Positions 57,219-64,000 of a stretch of DNA of 64,000 nt are shown here, piece after piece. The stretch's first letter is position 1. Each line of letters starts with the position of its first letter. This DNA is from Polyangium fumosum (GTDB lineage Bacteria; Myxococcota_A; Polyangia; Polyangiales; Polyangiaceae). The notes below the pieces were generated by a model. It was given only the letters and a program-made list of their open reading frames with translations, did not search any database and was not told the DNA's origin. The translations under genes were made by a program, and so were the position numbers. The DNA is taken from positions 58,765 through 122,764 of the forward strand of contig NZ_SSMQ01000036.1 of NCBI RefSeq assembly GCF_005144585.1, given 5' to 3'.

Positions 57219-58346
57219 CTAAAAGCCGCGCTTGCGGAGCTCGGCCACCACGTCGGCGTAGAAGACCTTGTGCTTCCAACCGTTGCCGATGCCGGCCGAA
57301 TCGCCGAAGAGCTGCCCTACCTCGTCGAGGTGATCCACGGGCAAGCAGCCCCAGAACTCGCCGCGCTTCGAATCGACGACGCGCACGAGCCCGTCGTTCG
57401 GGTACGGGTCGCCGAACCCGCCGTCGAGGATCGACTCGAAGAGCGAAAGCAGCGGATCCACCGTGTCGAGCTTGCCCTTCCACTCGGCGATGAAGGGCAG
57501 CGAGACGTCGGCGTCGCAGCTATCACCGCCGATGTGGAGGTCCGTGCGTCCCGCGATCGAGGCGTAAAACACGCCCGGCTCGTCGGGATGCGCCTTGTTG
57601 AAGGCGGCGATGCCGGGCTGGCTGAAGAGCTCGAGGGGCTTCCAGACGTTCGTCTGCTCGCCGAACTCGTCGTAGAGCGGCGCGCCGATGAGCGCGAGCA
57701 GATCACTCACCACGTCCTGCGCGGCGGGATCACTCACGAGCTCGATCGCGATGTCCGCGACGCGGGATCCACCGTGCGGCGTGGCCACCGTGACCACGCT
57801 GGCCACGAGATCGGGCCTCAGGTTCGCCGCGACGCGCGCGTCGAGCCCGCCCTGCGAGTGGCCGATGATGTTGACCTTCGCGTGCCCCGTGATCGCGAGG
57901 ATCTGCTCGATGTGATCGACGAGCTGGGCGCCGCGGAAATCCGAGGAGTTGAAAGGATCGACCGCCGGCGTGAACACGTCGAGCTCGCCCTGCGACGCGA
58001 GGTGGTCTTTGACCTGGTAAAAGTAGGTCACGAACCCGGCCCCGGCGAAATCTTCGAACCCAAAGAATCCGTGCGAGAGCACGATCGGATAAGGCGGCCC
58101 GAGCTTCACCTCGACCCCGCCCTCGCCGCCCTCGCCGCTCGAGCTCGAAGACGACGCGGACGACGCGCCGCCCTGCCCGCCCCCGCCCACGCCCGTGAGG
58201 ACGCCGCCGTTCCCCCCGTTGCCGCCCGCGGGGATCCCGCTCGACGCGGTCTCTCCGGCCGAACCACACGCAGCGGCGAGGCCCATCAAAACGAGCGCAC
58301 ACGTAGGCCACACATGCGCGGCGAGCATCCGTTCGAAGAACCGCAT
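57219..58346 (-). CDS. Triacylglycerol lipase-like alpha/beta hydrolase lipoprotein
   Basis: A 375-residue lipoprotein: signal peptide ending MGLAAAC, a GGxGG and poly-Ser linker (about residues 28-80), then the hydrolase: PYPIVLSHGFFGFEDF (oxyanion region, near 87), nucleophile elbow NIIGHSQGGLDARVAA near 150, and VDHLDEVG with the late His. It resembles Pseudomonas-type extracellular lipases. ATG at 58346 has GGAGGG seven bases upstream; ATG 58352 lies too close to it. The surface anchor suggests extracellular lipid breakdown. Confidence 0.88.
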   Translation of the reverse strand: MRFFERMLAAHVWPTCALVLMGLAAACGSAGETASSGIPAGGNGGNGGVLTGVGGGGQGGASSASSSSSSGEGGEGGVEVKLGPPYPIVLSHGFFGFEDFAGAGFVTYFYQVKDHLASQGELDVFTPAVDPFNSSDFRGAQLVDHIEQILAITGHAKVNIIGHSQGGLDARVAANLRPDLVASVVTVATPHGGSRVADIAIELVSDPAAQDVVSDLLALIGAPLYDEFGEQTNVWKPLELFSQPGIAAFNKAHPDEPGVFYASIAGRTDLHIGGDSCDADVSLPFIAEWKGKLDTVDPLLSLFESILDGGFGDPYPNDGLVRVVDSKRGEFWGCLPVDHLDEVGQLFGDSAGIGNGWKHKVFYADVVAELRKRGF

Positions 58347-58504
58347 TTCCATCCCTCCGAAGGCGTGAGAAGGCAGCATGACGAGCGTCGAACGACGCCC
58401 CCGTCGCGTCAAGAATGCGCGCCCGTGGAAAGACGAGTTCCCGCCCAAGGGTACGCCCCGACTTTGCACCCCGACGCGCAGGACGTTCGGATAGCTTGGA
58501 GCGC

Positions 58505-59284
58505 ATGCACGTGGCCTTTCCCGAACCCTCACGCCGCGGCGGCGCGTGGGGTTCCGTCCTCGGCGCCGCCGCGATCACGCTCGTCCTCTCCGGCTGCGGC
58601 GGATCGGCGGAGCCCGCGAACGACGCGTCCCAAGCGAAGCCCGCGCCCAAGGTCGACATCGCCCCGAGCCCGGAGCCGCCGAAGGAGGAGCCCATCGCGT
58701 TCCCGACGGCGTGCGCGAACGAGGGCTCGGAGCTCTGCGTCCCCCCGAACGCCTTCGTGCGCCGCCTCTGCGCCGCAGGAATGCCCGAGATGGCGCTCGC
58801 CTTGTTCGCGAAGGGCACGCCGTGGGTGCGCGGATATCTGGCCCGCGCGACCGAGGCGTGGGACGCGTCGGGTGGCCCGTCTTCGAGCAACAAGCTCGCG
58901 TTCGAGGAGGAAGTGCTGATCCTCGAGAAGCGAACGCCGAACACCGGCGGCATGGTCGTGAGCGGCGCGAGCGGCAGCTATGACGTGCTGCGCTGGAACG
59001 GGAGCTGCGCCTCGCTCCAGGCCGAGGAGATCCGGATGCGCGTGCCGCCCGAGCCGCTCCACGCCGAGATCCCGTGGCGCAAGCTCGACGACGACGTGCA
59101 AGAAGCGCTGCTCAAGGACGAGAAGATCGCGACACGCGCGGCCGAGCAGAAGAAAGAGTGCAAAGGCGTGTCATCGGGCCAGACGAACGCGAAGTGCGAG
59201 AAGGCGCAGAAGGCGCTGGGGAAGGCGATCGTGGCGTTCGTGCGCCGCGGCGGCGCGCTCCCGCCGCCGCCCGCGCTGCCGTGA
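58505..59284 (+). CDS. Hypothetical lipoprotein
   Basis: A 259-residue lipoprotein with signal peptide AAAITLVLSGC and mature start CGGSAEPAND. The mature chain carries paired cysteines (TACANEGSELCVP, RRLCAA, NGSCAS, KECKG, AKCEKA). The middle (AAGMPEMALALFAKGTPWVRGYLARATEAWDASGG) is helical; the C-terminal 60 residues are charged and helical. Not recognised. ATG at 58505. Divergent from the lipase and 19 bases before the P460-like gene. Confidence 0.75.
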   Translation: MHVAFPEPSRRGGAWGSVLGAAAITLVLSGCGGSAEPANDASQAKPAPKVDIAPSPEPPKEEPIAFPTACANEGSELCVPPNAFVRRLCAAGMPEMALALFAKGTPWVRGYLARATEAWDASGGPSSSNKLAFEEEVLILEKRTPNTGGMVVSGASGSYDVLRWNGSCASLQAEEIRMRVPPEPLHAEIPWRKLDDDVQEALLKDEKIATRAAEQKKECKGVSSGQTNAKCEKAQKALGKAIVAFVRRGGALPPPPALP

Positions 59285-59303
59285 AGGAAGAAGGGGAGGC
59301 TTC

Positions 59304-59771
59304 ATGCCGAGACTCTCGAAAAGCTTGGGGATCGCGGTGATGACGCTCCTCGCCGCAGCCTCGATCGGCTGCCGCCAGGACGACGATCCAGACGGCGCGG
59401 ACGAGCTCTGGACGCGGATCCAGGACGCGAAGTATCGCACGTGGGCGCGCGCGCCCGGCTACGAGACGCGGAAGGGTTCGAGCGCGCGTCATGGGACTTC
59501 GGTGGAAATCTTCATGAACGACGTGATCGCGGGCGCCCTCGAAGGGCCGAAGATCACGGCCTGGCCCGACGGATCGCTCCTCGTGAAGGACGGCTTCGAC
59601 GACGACGGGAGCCCCCACATCGTGGCCGCGATGGAGAAGCGCGGCGGCGCGTGGTTCTTCGTGGAGTGGAGCCCCGAGGGCGCGTCGCTCTACTCGGGCG
59701 CGCCGTCGATCTGCACCGATTGCCACGCCGTCGGCGCGGACATGGTACGCGCGTTCGACCTCCCGCCCTGA
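59304..59771 (+). CDS. Cytochrome P460-like lipoprotein
   Basis: A 155-residue protein with signal peptide VMTLLAAASIGC (lipobox SIGC). The mature part matches the cytochrome P460 family: ARAPGYETRKGS, HGTSVEIFMNDVIA, WPDGSLLVKDGFDDDG, GAWFFVEWSPEGASLYSG and the haem-binding CTDCH near the C-terminus, then ADMVRAF. P460 proteins oxidise small nitrogen compounds in nitrifiers; in other bacteria their role is open. The lysine that cross-links the haem in true P460 is not identified here. ATG at 59304. Confidence 0.78.
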   Translation: MPRLSKSLGIAVMTLLAAASIGCRQDDDPDGADELWTRIQDAKYRTWARAPGYETRKGSSARHGTSVEIFMNDVIAGALEGPKITAWPDGSLLVKDGFDDDGSPHIVAAMEKRGGAWFFVEWSPEGASLYSGAPSICTDCHAVGADMVRAFDLPP

Positions 59772-59865
59772 CCCGTTCGACCCGCACGAATTTGTTCTGA
59801 CGGCGAAACAGTTTGTCCGATAGTGGGGCGCCGGACGGACCGGCCACAGGTTCGGGGTTTGTCCC

Positions 59866-62800
59866 ATGAAACGAACACGCTGGATGTCGATGGTGACGCT
59901 CACGACGGCGGCCTTGCTCGTCGCGTGCGGAGGCGAGGAGCCCGGGGGCTCGGGCACGACGACGAGCGCGAGCAGCAGCGGCTCAGGATCCGGCGGGACC
60001 GGCGGCGAGGGCGGCCTCGGCGGCGCGGGCGGGACCGGCGGCATCGGCGGGACTGGTGGATCCGGCGGGATCGGAGGTTCGGGCGGCGAAGGCGGGACCG
60101 GCGGCGCGGGCGGCATCGGCGGTGCAGGTGGCGCGGGGGGATCCGGCGGCATCGGCGGCGCGGGGGGTGAAGGCGGCGCAGGAGGATCCGGCGGCGCGAG
60201 CGCGGTCTGCGGCGATGGAGCCGTCGAGGGCGCGGAAGGCTGCGACGATGGCAACACCGTCGCGTCCGACGGGTGCGACGATCAGTGCGCCGTCGAGCTT
60301 GGCTGGAGCTGCGACGGCTCACCGAGCACGTGCAGCGCGCTCTGCGGCGACGGCATCCTCGCGGGCGCCGAGGCCTGCGACGACGGCAACATGGCCCCGA
60401 ATGACGGCTGCGACAGCACATGCGCCGTCGAACTCGGGTGGGCTTGCAACGGCACGCCGAGCGCCTGCGCGACGAGCTGCGGCGACGGCATCTCCGCAGG
60501 CAACGAGGCCTGCGACGACGGCAACACCGCGGCGAACGACGGCTGCAGCGACGCATGCGCCGTCGAGCCCGGCTGGGCTTGCAACGGCATCCCGAGCGCC
60601 TGCGCGACGAGCTGCGGCGACGGCATCTCCGCGGGCAACGAGGCCTGCGACGACGGCAACACCGCGGCGAACGACGGTTGCAGCGACGCCTGCGCCGTCG
60701 AGGCTGGCTGGACCTGCACGGGCGCGCCGAGCGCATGCGCGACGACCTGCGGCGATGGGCAGAAGGTCGGCGCGGAGGGCTGCGACGACGGCAACACCGC
60801 GGCGAACGACGGCTGCAGCGACGCCTGCGCCGTCGAGGCTGGATGGACCTGCACGGGCGCGCCGAGCGCATGCGCGACGACCTGCGGCGACGGCATCCCC
60901 GCGGGCAACGAGGTCTGCGACGACGGCAACACCGCGACCGACGATGGCTGCCTGCCCTCCTGCCAGGCGCCCTCCGGCGACTCCTGCGTGGAGCCCCTCG
61001 CGCAGAGCAACGCGCTCGTCATCGGCAACGTGCATCGATGGAACCTCGCCGAAGCAAGCGTCACGACGGTCGACGGCGCGTTCGCCTGCGACCCCAACGG
61101 CACGGGCCCGGACGCCGTCATCAAGTACGTGAAGACCTCGCCGGACCTCGCGAACGGCGGCAAGCTCCTGCACGTCGAGGCCCGCACCTCACAGACCGCC
61201 GCGAGCGCTCTGCTCAACGTCGAGGTCATGAGCGGCACGTGCGACCCCACGCTCGCCGTCTCGGAGAAATGCCTCTGGTACAAGCAGATGTGGGGCGCGA
61301 ACGTCGACGGCCCGCCCGGGACCTATTTCGTTTGGGTTGCAAAGAATGCGCCCGGCACACCCTTCCCGCCCGTCACCGTGACGATCGAGGAGATCGATCC
61401 CGCGGCCGTGGAGGGCGAGGGCTGCTTCGCGCCGTACACGACGGCCAGCGCGAATTACACGGCGCCCGCGCAGCCTGACGACGCGCACGTGTGGGCGCTC
61501 CCGGACTCGCTGAACGCGTTCGACATGGCCGCGACCTGGGGCGAGCCGGGCTCGATCTCCTGCGACAACCACGCCACCTACGGCGACATCCACGGCGTGG
61601 ACGCGGTCATCGAGTACGACAAGGCCTCGCCCACGAGCGTCCTGCACGTCGAGGTGCAGAACCTCGATCCGGTCCTCACGCAAAGCGCGCTCAACGTCGA
61701 GATCCTGAACGAGTGTGATCCCGAGTCACCCACGAAGGTCTCGTACAACTGCCGCGCGAACGCCGACACGCACAGCATCACCACGCCCGCGCCCCAGGGT
61801 CCGCTCTACGTCTGGGTGAGCACCGAGGCGACGAGCCAGGACTTCAACGGCGCGACCGTGAAGATCCGCGAGATCAACCCCGGCCTCGGCGAGAGCTGGG
61901 AAACGGCGGAGCCCATCGCCGCGGGCACGGTCCCCATCACCCCCACGTCGACGACGCGCTTCGACGTACCGAGCTGCTTCCCCGCCGGCGTGAACGTGCA
62001 CTGGTACGTCTACACCGTGCAGAACGGCGGCCTGGCGCTGCAATCGACCCCGCCCACGGGCACGCTCGCGCTCTTCAGCGAAGGCAACCAGCAGCTCTTC
62101 TGCGGCCCGGGGAGCCCCCTCGCGAGCCTCGGCGGCGCCTACCCGCCGGGTACGAAGTTCTACGTCGCGGTGCCCGTGGGCGGCACCATCACGTCGCTCG
62201 CGGTCTCGGACATCGTCTACAACGGCGTGAAGACGCTCGTCCCGCTCGGCGTCACGTTCCCCTCGACGGCCTCGTCGACGTACGGCATGGCCGTGAGCGG
62301 CACGGAGCTCTTCCTCGGCGGCGCGAGCAAGGTCTTCCAGTTCCCGATCGCGGGCGGCACGCAAGCCGTCGAGCGAGGCACGGCCGACGGCCTGACGACG
62401 ACGCACCTCGGCTACGATCTCACGTTCGCAAACGGCCAGCTCTTCAGCGTCGACAGCACCGCGACGACGAGCGCGAGCCGCCTCTTCCGCATCCTGAACG
62501 GCACGACCTGGGGCCCGACGACCTGGGATCTCACGCCCGCCTACCCCACGAGCTCGGGCTCGTACACCGCCGCGTTCGACGGGACGAACGTCTTGCTCGC
62601 GACACGAAACACCGCGGGCAAGGTCGATTTCTACGCGTTCTCGACGACGGCGCCGAGCGCGGCGGTGCACCTCGGGACGAACACGAGCGTGGACTCCGTG
62701 GTGGGCCTCGCGGCCGACACGCAATTCCTCTACGTCGCGGGACGCGAGGTGAGCACGGCGAGCGAAGGCGTCCTCCGCATCCCGCGCGCTGCCATCACGA

Positions 62801-63081
62801 GTGCAGCGACGAGGCTCGCGACGGTCGACACGTCCAGCGCGGGCCCGACGAACGTGGAGCTCGACGACCTCGTCGCCCCGCAGCACCTCTACGTGCGCTC
62901 GTATGGCGGGTTCATCCACGCGGTCGTGGATCCGGCGGGCGCCGCGTTCACGCACATCCCGAGCATCTCGACGCTCGGCGACACGACGGACTACGCGATG
63001 ACGTTCGACCGCGCGACGAAGACGCTCTACTTCGTGGAGACGGCGACGGTCACGAACGGCGCGGTCTGGAAGGTCCAGTGA
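59866..63081 (+). CDS. Giant cysteine-repeat lipoprotein
   Basis: A 1071-residue surface lipoprotein. Signal peptide VTLTTAALLVAC, then a GGxGG linker (about residues 35-110). Residues about 113-370 hold six or so cysteine modules of 45 residues (CGDGxxxGxExCDDGNTxxxDGCxxxCxVExGWxCxGxPSxC). Residues about 375-700 contain two or three beta-rich repeats with YVWV and VLHVEVQN strands, and the final 370 residues look like a propeller (MAVSGTELFLGGASKVFQFP, VLLATRNTAGKVDFYAF, FLYVAGREVSTASEGVLRIP). Exported and disulfide-rich; cell-cell contact or matrix function is likely but not shown. ATG at 59866. Confidence 0.87.
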   Translation: MKRTRWMSMVTLTTAALLVACGGEEPGGSGTTTSASSSGSGSGGTGGEGGLGGAGGTGGIGGTGGSGGIGGSGGEGGTGGAGGIGGAGGAGGSGGIGGAGGEGGAGGSGGASAVCGDGAVEGAEGCDDGNTVASDGCDDQCAVELGWSCDGSPSTCSALCGDGILAGAEACDDGNMAPNDGCDSTCAVELGWACNGTPSACATSCGDGISAGNEACDDGNTAANDGCSDACAVEPGWACNGIPSACATSCGDGISAGNEACDDGNTAANDGCSDACAVEAGWTCTGAPSACATTCGDGQKVGAEGCDDGNTAANDGCSDACAVEAGWTCTGAPSACATTCGDGIPAGNEVCDDGNTATDDGCLPSCQAPSGDSCVEPLAQSNALVIGNVHRWNLAEASVTTVDGAFACDPNGTGPDAVIKYVKTSPDLANGGKLLHVEARTSQTAASALLNVEVMSGTCDPTLAVSEKCLWYKQMWGANVDGPPGTYFVWVAKNAPGTPFPPVTVTIEEIDPAAVEGEGCFAPYTTASANYTAPAQPDDAHVWALPDSLNAFDMAATWGEPGSISCDNHATYGDIHGVDAVIEYDKASPTSVLHVEVQNLDPVLTQSALNVEILNECDPESPTKVSYNCRANADTHSITTPAPQGPLYVWVSTEATSQDFNGATVKIREINPGLGESWETAEPIAAGTVPITPTSTTRFDVPSCFPAGVNVHWYVYTVQNGGLALQSTPPTGTLALFSEGNQQLFCGPGSPLASLGGAYPPGTKFYVAVPVGGTITSLAVSDIVYNGVKTLVPLGVTFPSTASSTYGMAVSGTELFLGGASKVFQFPIAGGTQAVERGTADGLTTTHLGYDLTFANGQLFSVDSTATTSASRLFRILNGTTWGPTTWDLTPAYPTSSGSYTAAFDGTNVLLATRNTAGKVDFYAFSTTAPSAAVHLGTNTSVDSVVGLAADTQFLYVAGREVSTASEGVLRIPRAAITSAATRLATVDTSSAGPTNVELDDLVAPQHLYVRSYGGFIHAVVDPAGAAFTHIPSISTLGDTTDYAMTFDRATKTLYFVETATVTNGAVWKVQ
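60205..60960. repeat. 135-bp coding tandem repeats
   Basis: The codons for the cysteine modules recur every 135 bases, for example GCCTGCGCGACGAGCTGCGG at 60463 and 60598 and its near-copies at 60733 and 60868. The middle units are nearly identical, including silent positions, which indicates recent amplification or gene conversion. Outer units are more divergent. Confidence 0.85.
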
Positions 63082-63103
63082 TCCGCGCCGTCCGCCCGCC
63101 CGG

Positions 63104-63379
63104 CTACTTGCTTTCCTCGGGCTTGAAGTCGGGCGGGAGCGCGGCGCCCTCGCCGAAGAAGTACTTCTCGCACTCGGTCATCCAGATGCGCTGACCGTGC
63201 TCGCTCATGAGATCGAGGCGGAACTCGTTGATGAGCATCTTCGAGTGCTCGAGCCACATCTTCCACGCCTGCTTGGAGACGCCATCGAACACGCGCTGGC
63301 CGAGGGGCCCCTTGAAGGGCGGCTTCTCCAGCCCTTCCGCCTCCTGACCGAGCTTCACGCACTGCACCATCCTCGCCAT
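63104..63379 (-). CDS. yggX: Fe(2+)-trafficking protein YggX
   Basis: A 91-residue protein, the usual length of YggX, which protects iron-sulfur clusters from oxidation and moves iron. Motifs: MARMVQCVKLGQEAEGLEKPP with the conserved early cysteine, GQRVFDGVSKQAWKMWLEHSKMLINE, and a Met/Glu tail. ATG at 63379 matches homologues. It is divergent from the tmRNA gene across about 300 bases. Confidence 0.9.
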   Translation of the reverse strand: MARMVQCVKLGQEAEGLEKPPFKGPLGQRVFDGVSKQAWKMWLEHSKMLINEFRLDLMSEHGQRIWMTECEKYFFGEGAALPPDFKPEESK

Positions 63380-63627
63380 GTCGACCTCGCTGGGAAGAGC
63401 CTTCACCCGGCCGAGGGCGCCCATCCGGCGCCGCCCTGGGGGGTCCCTCTCCGTCTAGTCGAGCCTCGAAAGGTCGTCGAGGGGCGCGCCGAGCACGCGC
63501 AGACGTTGACGGCCCCAAGCCCAAGCTCCAAGCAGCACGGAAGCCTCGGCCAAGGAGCTCAGGGTGCGGAGCAGGGGCGTGAGCCGAGCTCGCACGATCG
63601 CAACGTCCGGAGCGCCCGAAGGAGGGG
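63380..63627. other. Intergenic region between yggX and the tmRNA promoter
   Basis: About 250 bases with no supported gene. A minus-strand frame ending at 63455 could encode 46 residues from GTG 63595, but it has no ribosome site and no family match, so it is not called. The yggX promoter must be here; no clear hexamers were seen. Confidence 0.5.
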
Positions 63628-63655
63628 TTGACGCCAAAGGCTGGTGTCCTATGCT
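63628..63655 (+). promoter_or_regulatory. Promoter of the tmRNA gene
   Basis: TTGACG (63628-63633) and TATGCT (63650-63655) are separated by 16 bases and are close to the housekeeping consensus. Transcription would start near 63662, leaving a leader of about 34 bases to be cut by RNase P before the mature 5' end near 63696. Confidence 0.75.
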
Positions 63656-63695
63656 TTCGTGGCTCGGGCCTGACGAAGGTCCGAGGTCACCACGA

Positions 63696-64000
63696 GGGGG
63701 CGATCGGCTTCGACGTGGGGACCGAAGGTTCATCTGCGTGCTGGCGGCTCCTGCTCCGCCTATCAAGCGGGACGTTATACGTGCGAACGACAACGCATAC
63801 GCTCTCGCGGCCTAAGAACCGACGATAGCCATCCGACGGAGAGATCGTCCTGGTATCCGAAGGGTGTCAACCACTAGTTCCTCGACACAGGGATCCTGAT
63901 CGATTCGTTTCAGGGTCTTCGAAGCACGGGAAGCAGCTCGGGGTCTACGAGGAGCTCGATGCTACGAGGCTGTCCGGGTTGGCGACGGATCAGCCCTTTG
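63696..64000 (+). ncRNA. ssrA: Transfer-messenger RNA (tmRNA), 3' end beyond the window
   Basis: The 5' end GGGGGCGATCGGCTTCGACG matches the conserved tRNA-like start of one-piece tmRNA. The tag reading frame starts at GCG 63783 and runs through GCC 63812 with stop TAA 63813-63815, giving ANDNAYALAA, a classical ALAA-ended proteolysis tag. The following 185 bases hold stem and pseudoknot DNA. The acceptor end, with CCA and T-loop, lies past 64000. tmRNA with SmpB frees stalled ribosomes and marks the nascent chain for ClpXP. It is not a coding gene. Confidence 0.93.

Noticed and set aside
63455..63793. 112-residue minus-strand frame before yggX
   Set aside because: It runs across the tmRNA 5' part and its promoter; a 46-residue version from GTG 63595 has no ribosome site or known relatives.

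Overview
The window is about 68-70% GC (by eye) and gene-dense on both strands. Its content points to a Gram-negative myxobacterium of the Polyangiales (Sorangium/Polyangium type): eukaryote-like Ser/Thr kinases, cysteine-rich myxobacterial repeat lipoproteins with GGxGG linkers, a type IV pilus pilC-pilS pair, a stressosome, FHA and AIM24 proteins, and many lipoproteins. This placement is an inference from gene content.

Layout. 0.1-4.3 kb: uppS-cdsA (undecaprenyl-PP and CDP-diacylglycerol synthesis), gdhA with a strong terminator, and ygfZ on the other strand. 4.4-11.8 kb: a low-GC orphan, a fibro-slime/cysteine-repeat lipoprotein, then an overlapping run of Ser/Thr kinase, TPR/PEGA-like protein, beta-propeller lipoprotein and an ExbD-TonB-like lipoprotein. 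A 130-bp MITE-like element sits in this run, 42 codons in frame inside the signal peptide region of the second gene. 11.8-16.0 kb: an accessory zone with a 21-bp tandem repeat, two gene-end fragments fused head-on, and a two-gene signalling module. The module is a large histidine kinase with degenerate nuclease-like and NACHT-like regions, overlapping a response regulator whose output is a Shedu-type (DUF4263) PD-(D/E)xK nuclease domain. A direct repeat of about 107 bp flanks it; one copy is the 3' end of a hotdog-fold gene. I consider this module the best candidate for an undescribed system.

16-24 kb: an EF-hand protein, a Gln-rich secreted protein, a thiol-redox operon (VKOR-DsbA fusion, OmpA-like, TlpA-like) leading into a kinase-FGE-sulfatase fusion, and four small lipoproteins. 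24-34 kb: YkgJ-like protein, class I amidotransferase, a TetR gene with a clear palindromic operator, two large 2-hydroxyacyl-CoA dehydratase-related iron-sulfur proteins, and a PhnD-like protein. 33-44 kb: small hypotheticals, an acidic BNR protein, aspartokinase, a TPR protein, MlaC, and pilS/pilC.

43.6-53.7 kb: serine hydrolase, UbiB-family kinase, M48 protease, three tandem AIM24 paralogues, FHA protein and SGNH hydrolase. 53.7-56.9 kb: a complete stressosome module (RsbR-S-T-X plus an RsbW-like ATPase) with no sigma factor beside it. 57-64 kb: lipase, lipoproteins, a cytochrome P460-like protein, a giant cysteine-repeat lipoprotein with 135-bp tandem repeats, YggX, and, running off the right edge, a tmRNA (ssrA) with tag ANDNAYALAA and its own promoter.

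No tRNA, rRNA, CRISPR array or complete insertion sequence was seen. Many long open frames on the opposite strand are GC-driven shadows and are left out.
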